Positions 1-4,106 of a DNA stretch of 5,106 bases are shown in pieces (position 1 is the first letter of the stretch; each line of letters begins with the position of its first letter). Position numbers and translations under genes: made by a program. The stretch is from Oscillospiraceae bacterium UBA6370 (lineage in GTDB: Bacteria; Bacillota; Clostridia; Oscillospirales; Oscillospiraceae), in contig DJRC01000038.1 of NCBI GenBank assembly GCA_002437735.1, positions 1-5,106 on the forward strand, given 5' to 3'. The notes beneath the pieces are model-generated. The model was not told the DNA's origin. It saw only the letters and a program-made list of their open reading frames with translations, and searched no databases.

Positions 1-228
1 GTTTCTCGGCTGGTGAATGAAGAAGATCCATCGTGGAACGGCACGGCGACAGAGCTTGCGCAATGTCTTTCCGAGATGGACAGCAGCCGGAGCTTCACAC
101 CGAACTGGGTCGTGCGGACGCTGAACGCGCAGCAGGATACACTACTGCGAAAATACGACATTCACTATGTTTCCCACCGCACGAAAGAGGGAAAAGCGCT
201 TTCGCTGCGGTGGGACGGTGTACGGTAA
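1..228 (+). CDS. C-terminal fragment of a putative mobile-element replication helicase (RepA-like AAA ATPase tail)
   Basis: The reading frame is open from base 1 to a TAA at 226-228, so this is the last ~75 residues of a protein that begins outside the window. The visible part reads W-N-G-T-A-T-E-L near the start, then P-N-W-V-V-R-T-L-N, then Y-D-I-H-Y followed by a basic stretch and a final L-S-L-R-W. This pattern (W.GTATEL, then PN..R.LN, then YGI.Y...R) resembles the C-terminal winged-helix tail of RepA-type AAA helicases carried by plasmids and integrative elements of Firmicutes. That is recognition from memory, with no ATPase motifs in view. The first internal ATG is at 88-90 and a GTG is at 13-15; neither need be the real start. 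Insertion-sequence debris downstream fits a mobile-element setting. It could instead be another DNA-binding or primase-associated protein with a winged-helix end. Confidence 0.45.
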   Translation, partial: VSRLVNEEDPSWNGTATELAQCLSEMDSSRSFTPNWVVRTLNAQQDTLLRKYDIHYVSHRTKEGKALSLRWDGVR

Positions 229-244
229 TGTACGGCATGTACGG
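219..244. repeat. Three short direct copies of TGTACGG
   Basis: TGTACGG occurs at 219-225, 229-235 and 238-244, at spacings of 10 and 9 bases. The first copy overlaps the last codons and stop of the helicase-like gene. A 6-bp hairpin follows at 256-270 (GAGGGG, loop TAT, CCCCTC) without a T-tract. The role is unknown; it may be a small iteron-like array or simple slippage. The rest of the stretch, up to the IS3 remnant at about 329, holds nothing I recognise. Confidence 0.5.
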
Positions 245-328
245 TAAAATGGGGAGAGGGGTATCCCCTCAGATGTGCCGTGTAGACGCCCTTGCGTTCG
301 ACTACGAACAAGTGCCGCTCACACGCTT

Positions 329-478
329 TTACTTCTTGCGGTCTTACGCGAAAAAACCGAGTGCGTCCTTGAGAATATTGTTCGCGGTCCGCAGCTCGGC
401 ATTTTCTCGCTCAAGCTCGCGGATGCGGATCGTCTGCTCCTCTGCGTTCAGCGTCTTCGCGGGCGGTGTATTTCGGCG
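329..478 (-). pseudogene. IS3-family transposase OrfA, C-terminal remnant
   Basis: Read on the minus strand from about 478 downwards, the frame gives T-P-P-A-K-T-L-N-A-E-E-Q, then R-I-R-E-L-E-R-E-N-A-E-L-R, then N-N-I-L-K-D-A-L-G-F-F-A. This is the leucine-zipper-like C-terminus of IS3-family OrfA proteins (the helix that follows the HTH_Tnp_1 domain). A TAA at 344-346 interrupts the frame right after G-F-F-A. The next four codons read D-R-K-K before a second TAA at 329-331, which is how many OrfA proteins of this type end (FFA-x-DRKK). The first stop therefore looks like a nonsense change at a Lys or Gln codon. The N-terminal helix-turn-helix part is missing, cut where the IS66 remnant begins, and I see no convincing orfB below 329. 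It is a dead fragment. The exact upper boundary is uncertain by roughly 20 bases. Confidence 0.7.
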
Positions 479-481
479 TAT

Positions 482-835
482 GCTGCGCCAAAATCCGCGC
501 TGGGAAAGGCCATTAACTATCTGTTGGAGCAGTGGCCGTATCTGGCGAGGTATCCGGATGGCCGTCTGGAGCTGAGCAACAACCGTGCCAAGCGCAGCAT
601 TAAGCCATTTGTGATGGGCAGGAAGAACTGGCTGTTTGCTAACACGCCGGGCGGTGCGCAGGCCAGTGCTGTGATCTACAGCCTAATTGAAACGGCGAAG
701 GAAAACGGTTTAGATCCGTACCGCTACCTGCTGTGGGTTCTGCAGACTGCGCCACAACTGAGCGAAACGGATGAAGCATGGGCTGAAAAGCTGCTGCCCG
801 CAAATGCCCCGGAAGAATGCTATATGCCGCAATAA
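482..835 (+). pseudogene. IS66-family transposase, C-terminal fragment
   Basis: The frame from about 482 reads P-K-S-A-L-G-K-A-I-N-Y-L, then D-G-R-L-E-L-S-N-N-R-A-K-R, then G-R-K-N-W-L-F-A-N-T-P-G-G, then Y-S-L-I-E-T-A-K-E-N-G-L-D-P and a tail ending L-L-P. These are hallmark motifs of the end of the IS66 transposase catalytic domain (DDE_Tnp_IS66) and the IS66 C-terminal domain. A full IS66 TnpC is about 500 residues; only about 117 are present, so the helix-turn-helix, zinc-binding and most catalytic parts are gone. Family members usually show N-N-x-A-E-R where this copy has N-N-R-A-K-R, a possible further loss. The frame is formally open upstream to 275, but that part is antisense to the IS3 remnant and is not transposase. 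Translation ends at TAA 833-835, with TAG directly after. Confidence 0.88.
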
Positions 836-840
836 TAGAA

Positions 841-888
841 GGCCGCCATCTCGGTGAGCAGTAGCTCGTCTTGAGATGGTGGTCTTTT
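841..888 (+). terminator. Intrinsic terminator after the IS66 transposase fragment
   Basis: A 12-bp stem is formed by 841-852 (GGCCGCCATCTC) and 873-884 (GAGATGGTGGTC), with two G-U pairs. The 20-base loop itself contains a 4-bp inner stem (GAGC/GCTC). TTTT follows at 885-888. It begins 5 bases after the transposase stop and lies inside the IS end. Confidence 0.75.
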
Positions 889-893
889 ATTCA

Positions 894-913
894 TAACTAC
901 GTTTTACGCTTAC
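894..913 (+). repeat. IS66 right terminal inverted repeat (putative)
   Basis: The outermost bases, read inward on the minus strand, are GTAAGCGTAAAACGTAG. This matches the GTAA-start rule for IS66-family termini. The inner limit is a guess because the left repeat needed for comparison is missing. Confidence 0.6.
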
Positions 914-916
914 GGT

Positions 917-957
917 GAACCCGTCTCTGGCTTTCTCGCTCAGAGACGGGTTCTTTT
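917..957 (+). terminator. Intrinsic terminator immediately beyond the IS66 end
   Basis: A perfect 13-bp stem pairs 917-929 (GAACCCGTCTCTG) with 941-953 (CAGAGACGGGTTC) across an 11-base loop, followed by TTTT at 954-957. It works in the + direction. It may be the original terminator of whatever + strand gene stood here before the IS material arrived. The stretch from 958 to 1026 holds no gene or structure I can support. Confidence 0.75.
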
Positions 958-1026
958 GACGGATTATCTTAATGAGATTACGATTCTACCGGGTGGTTAT
1001 TCTCGTGCTTGAAGACACCAAATATG

Positions 1027-1059
1027 CAGGCGTCGGCGGCGAAATACCGCCGACGCCTG
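1027..1059 (-). terminator. Terminator of arcA
   Basis: A perfect 13-bp GC-rich stem (1027-1039 with 1047-1059) closes on a 7-base loop, CGAAATA. It lies 28 bases past the arcA stop codon in the minus direction. The tract after it on the minus strand (ATATTTGGTGT) is only moderately U-rich. On the + strand TTT follows at 1060-1062, so it could act in both directions and shield arcA from + strand transcription out of the IS region. Confidence 0.7.
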
Positions 1060-1087
1060 TTTCCCTCTAAGAACGCTCGTCGGACGC

Positions 1088-2308
1088 TTACAGGTCGTCG
1101 CGGTTAACGGGACAGGACATACAGCGCGGGCCGCCGCGGCCGCGGGAAAGCTCCGCGGACGGGATGGTGATGACGTCGATGCCCTTCTTGACGAGCAGCT
1201 CGTTGGTGACGTAGTTGCGGTCATAGGTGATGACGCGGCCGGGCGCGATACAGAGGGTATTCGAGCCGTCGTTCCACTGCTCGCGCTGCGCGGCCAGCAG
1301 ATCGCCGCCGCCGCAGCGGATCAAGTCGACCGCGGGCAGCTTGAGCTCGAGGGCCAGAATATCCTTCAACTCGTCCTTGAGGGCGGCAAACTTCAGTTCG
1401 CCGTGCTCGTCGAGCATCATCTCGTAGACGCTCAGCGGGCCCTCGATCTCCGGATGGATGGTGAACTTGTCGTAATCGACCATCGTGAAGACGGTATCGA
1501 GGTGCATGAACGCGCGGGTCTCGGGGATATCGAAGGCAAGGACCTTCTTGAAGCCGGAGTTCTGCAGCAGGTTGCGGGCAAAGGTCTCCGCGCCGGAGAC
1601 GGTGGTGCGCTGGGACAGGCCGACCGCCACAATGTCCTTGGAGAGCACGAGCACGTCGCCGCCCTCGATGGAGTAGCTGTCGGAAAGGTCGTACCACTGC
1701 TTGTTCTCCTCCGTGGCAAAGTCACGGTTGTAGAGATACATATACTTGAGCAGCAGGCTCTCGCGCTTGCGGGCGGGCGTGTGCATCCGGTGGATGTTGA
1801 TGCCGTTGCCGACGCAGGCACCGGGGTCGCGGGTGAAGTAGAGGTTGGGCATCGGGTCGGAGACGAAGGGATAGTCGTCCTCAACGAGGTCCATGAGAGA
1901 GGTAGCCTCCTTGGTGGCGACCTCGCTGCGCTTGATGCCGGCGATCAGCTCGGCGACCATCTGCTTGGGCGGCATATTCAGAAGATAGCTCGTCATGGAC
2001 GCGCGCAGGCCCTTGGCATGGATCTTGCTGATGTTCAAGAAGTCATTCACCAGCTGGATCTGGCGGGCGGGATCGGCGATGGCCTTGGCGACCTCGTCGA
2101 CATAGTAGACGACCTCGACGCCGTTCTCACGCAGGACGCGGGCAAAGTTGTCGTGCTCCTCCTGCGCGATCTTGAGGTAGGGCACGTCGTCGAACAGCAG
2201 GCGCTCGAGCGTAGCGGGCGTCAGCGCCTCCAGTTCCTTGCCGGGGCGATGCAGCAGGACCTTATTGAGCTTACCGATCTCTGAAAAATTATGGATACCG
2301 GGGTACAT
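1088..2308 (-). CDS. arcA: Arginine deiminase
   Basis: This cytoplasmic enzyme hydrolyses L-arginine to L-citrulline and ammonia, the first step of the arginine deiminase (ADI) pathway. The product is 406 residues, the usual size. Visible motifs are S-E-I-G-K-L-N-K-V-L-L-H-R-P-G near residues 9-23, F-T-R-D-P (158-162), I-E-G-G-D (214-218), H-L-D-T-V-F (269-274) and R-G-G-P-R-C-M-S (391-398). The catalytic set expected from characterised ADIs is complete: D161, E215, H269, D271 and nucleophile C396. I chose the ATG at 2306-2308 because an AAAGGAG site lies 5 bases upstream and the protein then begins like family members. An in-frame ATG at 2354-2356 would add 16 residues of unlikely sequence. 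The gene ends with TAA 28 bases before a strong hairpin. No arcB, arcC or arcD follows it; IS remnants do. A regulator gene lies upstream on the same strand. Confidence 0.97.
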   Translation of the reverse strand: MYPGIHNFSEIGKLNKVLLHRPGKELEALTPATLERLLFDDVPYLKIAQEEHDNFARVLRENGVEVVYYVDEVAKAIADPARQIQLVNDFLNISKIHAKGLRASMTSYLLNMPPKQMVAELIAGIKRSEVATKEATSLMDLVEDDYPFVSDPMPNLYFTRDPGACVGNGINIHRMHTPARKRESLLLKYMYLYNRDFATEENKQWYDLSDSYSIEGGDVLVLSKDIVAVGLSQRTTVSGAETFARNLLQNSGFKKVLAFDIPETRAFMHLDTVFTMVDYDKFTIHPEIEGPLSVYEMMLDEHGELKFAALKDELKDILALELKLPAVDLIRCGGGDLLAAQREQWNDGSNTLCIAPGRVITYDRNYVTNELLVKKGIDVITIPSAELSRGRGGPRCMSCPVNRDDL

Positions 2309-2313
2309 ACTTG

Positions 2314-2320
2314 CTCCTTT
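2314..2320 (-). promoter_or_regulatory. Ribosome binding site of arcA (decides the start)
   Basis: The minus strand reads AAAGGAG here, 5 bases before the ATG at 2306-2308. It supports the 406-residue start over the in-frame ATG 48 bases further upstream. Confidence 0.85.
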
Positions 2321-2332
2321 CCCGGGACGGCA

Positions 2333-2386
2333 GCGCGCAGCACGCGCCACTCCCAACGGTCTGAACAGCAGCCGAAAATCCGTTGG
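2333..2386 (-). other. Two hairpins in the arcA leader
   Basis: On the arcA transcript the first structure pairs CCAACGG (2380-2386) with CCGTTGG (2353-2359) across a 20-base loop. The second pairs GCGCG (2343-2347) with CGCGC (2333-2337) across 5 bases, and ends 12 bases before the ribosome binding site. Neither has a U-tract, so they are not simple terminators. They could affect RNA stability or translation, or be chance pairing in GC-rich DNA. I recognise no riboswitch class. Confidence 0.4.
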
Positions 2387-2455
2387 CTTGCTTATTCAGA
2401 TTCAACAATTTTTATCTGGATGCTCGCGCGCTTATCATAGTTTTTCACTAAAATC

Positions 2456-2484
2456 AGTATACTCGTTCGCGCGAAAAATGGTAG
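2456..2484 (-). promoter_or_regulatory. Candidate arcA promoter with embedded palindrome
   Basis: The gap between the regulator and arcA is AT-rich compared with its flanks. The minus strand carries TATACT at 2456-2461, one mismatch from the TATAAT -10 consensus. The hexamer 17 bases upstream (CTACCA, 2479-2484) is a poor -35, which suggests that an activator is needed. A perfect 10-bp palindrome, TTCGCGCGAA, sits at 2466-2475 inside the spacer, a common place for an operator. Transcription would start near 2449, giving a leader of about 140 bases. No terminator hairpin follows the regulator stop at 2515, so read-through from the regulator is also possible. Confidence 0.4.
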
Positions 2485-2514
2485 TATCAGTGTTTTGCGT
2501 TTTTCATGTGCCAG

Positions 2515-4002
2515 TCAGCCTTCGAGCGACTCCAGCAGCGCCGCGCGGAAGACCTCCATGCCGGCGAGCAGGCGCTCGTCCGACTCATAGGAGTAGTTGA
2601 TGCGGACATAGTTCCGCCCGCCGTTCTTGAACGGGTAGAACACATAGCCCGGAATGAGGATTAGGCCCATGTTGTAGGCCCGGTTGATGAACTGCTTGCT
2701 GTCCACCCCATCGGGCAGGCGGCACCAGATGTACACGCCGCCGCGCGGGCGCTCATAGGAGACGCCGAGGGCAGCCATCTCATCGAGCTTTTCGCACACG
2801 AGACGCTGCTTGCGGCTGTAGCTGGCGCGGAACTCGTTGAGCGCCTTATAGTAGGTGCCGTCATCGAGATAGCGGCCCAGCAGCTTCTGCGTCATCCAGT
2901 CCGACGCCATTAGGCGCACGGAGACCAGATAGCTCAGGCTGCGGATGACGTCGGCGTTCGCCGCGACGACCGCGATGCTCAGGCCCGTGACGAAGGTCAG
3001 CGAGAAGGAATAGATGTAAATGACGTTTTCCAGCGTGTCGAACGCCTTGATGGGCGGCAGCTTCTCGCCCTCGTAAACGAGCTCGCTCGCGGCGTCCTCC
3101 TCCACGATGGGAACACGGTAGGTGTTGGAGATCTCGATGATCTTCTTCCGCCGCTCCAGCGAGAGGATGTGGCCGGTGGGATCGTGGAAGCTTGAATTGA
3201 CGAAAATGAAGCGCGGATGCTTGTGAAGGATGAGCTTTTCAAGCAGATCCACGCGCATCCCATCTTGATCCACCGGCACGGTGAGGATCTTCGCGCCGGC
3301 CAACTCCATCGCGCGGGACATATCCGGATGGACCGGCTCCTCCATGACCACGGTGTCGCCGGGCTGGACGAGGAGCGTCACGATGAAGTCCACCGCCTGA
3401 TTCGTCTCGGACAATATCTGTATTTCGCCGGTGGACGCCTTGACGCCCTTGGTGCTGAGGAAGGAGACGAGCTTCTGCCGCAGGAACTTATCGCCCTTAT
3501 AGGGGCTGTAGAAATACTGGCAGCAGCCCGCGCTCGTCATCAGCGGCGCGATGTCGTGCGCGACGCGCTCGGGACGGAACACCTCGTTGGTGGAGATGCC
3601 GCTGCCGAGGGAGTATTTGCTCTCGTCGGTAAAGCGCTGGAAGAGATCGTCAAAGGTCTTTTCCATGTCGAGATAGCGATCCTTGATCTCATTGATCCAG
3701 TTCACGCGGCGGCTCGGCTTGTCGGAGGCTCCCGCCTCCCCTTCCCCGCCGTCCTCCGCTGCGGGCGGGACGGCGACGACGTAGCCGATGCCCTGCCGGG
3801 ACTCGATCCATGCGTCGCTCTTAAGCTCGCCATAGGCCTTTACGACCGTGTTGCGGTGGACCTCAAGCATTTGAGCCAGGCCGCGCTCCGAGGGCAGCAC
3901 GCTGCCGGACGGCAGCGCGCCGCACATGATCTGTGCGCGAAGCTGATCCACAATCTGCAGATAGACCGGTATTTTGCTTTGCTTATCCAGCTTGACGTCC
4001 AT
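2515..4002 (-). CDS. GntR/MocR-type regulator with an aminotransferase-like domain lacking the PLP lysine
   Basis: The product is 495 residues, typical for MocR proteins (GntR-family winged helix fused to a fold-type I aminotransferase domain). Residues about 11-76 form the DNA-binding domain, with I-P-V-Y-L-Q-I-V-D-Q-L, L-P-S-E-R-G-L-A, H-R-N-T-V-V-K-A-Y and R-Q-G-I-G-Y-V-V. A charged Gly/Glu-rich linker (about 77-100) leads to the aminotransferase-like domain (about 125-493). The cofactor site looks degraded. The S-F-S-K-T motif reads S-F-S-L-T, placing Leu335 (CTG, 2998-3000) at the Schiff-base lysine. The E-D-D-Y-D-S-E motif reads E-E-D-A-A-S-E (301-307), and S-G-x-Q-Q-A reads S-E-T-N-Q-A (198-203). 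Arg467 in V-R-I-N-Y, the usual carboxylate-binding arginine, is kept. The frame has no break, so the protein is probably functional, as a regulator rather than an enzyme. AAGGAG lies 5 bases before the ATG. Its place between yjiH and arcA suggests that it controls arginine catabolism (inference). Confidence 0.9.
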   Translation of the reverse strand: MDVKLDKQSKIPVYLQIVDQLRAQIMCGALPSGSVLPSERGLAQMLEVHRNTVVKAYGELKSDAWIESRQGIGYVVAVPPAAEDGGEGEAGASDKPSRRVNWINEIKDRYLDMEKTFDDLFQRFTDESKYSLGSGISTNEVFRPERVAHDIAPLMTSAGCCQYFYSPYKGDKFLRQKLVSFLSTKGVKASTGEIQILSETNQAVDFIVTLLVQPGDTVVMEEPVHPDMSRAMELAGAKILTVPVDQDGMRVDLLEKLILHKHPRFIFVNSSFHDPTGHILSLERRKKIIEISNTYRVPIVEEDAASELVYEGEKLPPIKAFDTLENVIYIYSFSLTFVTGLSIAVVAANADVIRSLSYLVSVRLMASDWMTQKLLGRYLDDGTYYKALNEFRASYSRKQRLVCEKLDEMAALGVSYERPRGGVYIWCRLPDGVDSKQFINRAYNMGLILIPGYVFYPFKNGGRNYVRINYSYESDERLLAGMEVFRAALLESLEG

Positions 4003-4007
4003 GCCTT

Positions 4008-4013
4008 CTCCTT
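4008..4013 (-). promoter_or_regulatory. Ribosome binding site of the MocR-type regulator
   Basis: The minus strand reads AAGGAG, 5 bases before the ATG at 4000-4002. It fixes the start, and the protein then begins directly before the GntR domain as expected. Confidence 0.85.
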
Positions 4014-4037
4014 CCGTGCGCGGCGCTTGGTGAAATA

Positions 4038-4070
4038 AGAGCCGGAGAACCTGTACGGTGCTCCGGCTCT
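4038..4070 (-). terminator. Terminator-like hairpin after the yjiH-family gene
   Basis: A perfect 10-bp stem pairs 4061-4070 with 4038-4047 (AGAGCCGGAG / CTCCGGCTCT) across a 13-base loop. On the minus strand TTATTTCA follows, a short U-rich tract. It lies 36 bases past the yjiH stop and ends only 35 bases before the regulator start codon. It may end yjiH transcription or only attenuate read-through into the regulator. Confidence 0.65.
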
Positions 4071-4106
4071 CGTTTGCTATGTAACGATGGTCCTGACCGC
4101 CTTATC

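Larger units (their letters stand above)
482..913 (+). mobile_element. Right-end remnant of an IS66-family insertion sequence
   Basis: This spans the transposase fragment, a terminator hairpin and a terminal inverted repeat. The sequence up to 913 ends ACGCTTAC, which on the minus strand reads GTAAGCGT; IS66-family elements characteristically begin with GTAA/GTAAGCG. The left end, with tnpA and tnpB and the first two-thirds of tnpC, is absent. The left boundary is the junction with the IS3 remnant, placed near 479-488 from loss of similarity. IS66 elements normally make 8-bp target duplications; the 8 bases after the end are GGTGAACC (914-921), but no left partner survives here to test this. 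Confidence 0.7.

Noticed and set aside
230..328. N-terminal part of an IS3 orfB on the minus strand below the orfA remnant
   Set aside because: One minus frame stays open, but its translation shows none of the OrfB N-terminal or DDE motifs that I would recognise.
1403..2284. A 293-residue open frame on the + strand, antisense to arcA
   Set aside because: It lies wholly within arcA, which has a full set of catalytic motifs. The product is rich in Val, Gly, Asp and Leu, as expected of the reverse of a GC-rich gene, and resembles no family I know.
2309..2356. A 16-residue N-terminal extension of arcA from the ATG at 2354-2356
   Set aside because: The extension is unlike the N-terminus of arginine deiminases, and the AAAGGAG site directly precedes the later ATG.
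2394..2404. Two ATTCA copies resembling ArgR half-sites
   Set aside because: ARG boxes are imperfect inverted repeats (TGAAT...ATTCA). These are direct repeats 6 bases apart in AT-rich DNA and lie downstream of the candidate promoter, so the match is too weak.
2434..2461. A second -10-like box (TATGAT, 2434-2439, minus strand)
   Set aside because: No -35-like hexamer lies 16-18 bases upstream, and TATACT at 2456-2461 is as good a match with a plausible operator beside it.
3217..4038. A 273-residue open frame on the + strand, antisense to the regulator
   Set aside because: It is antisense to an intact GntR/MocR gene with a clear ribosome binding site, and its composition is that of a GC-rich antisense shadow.
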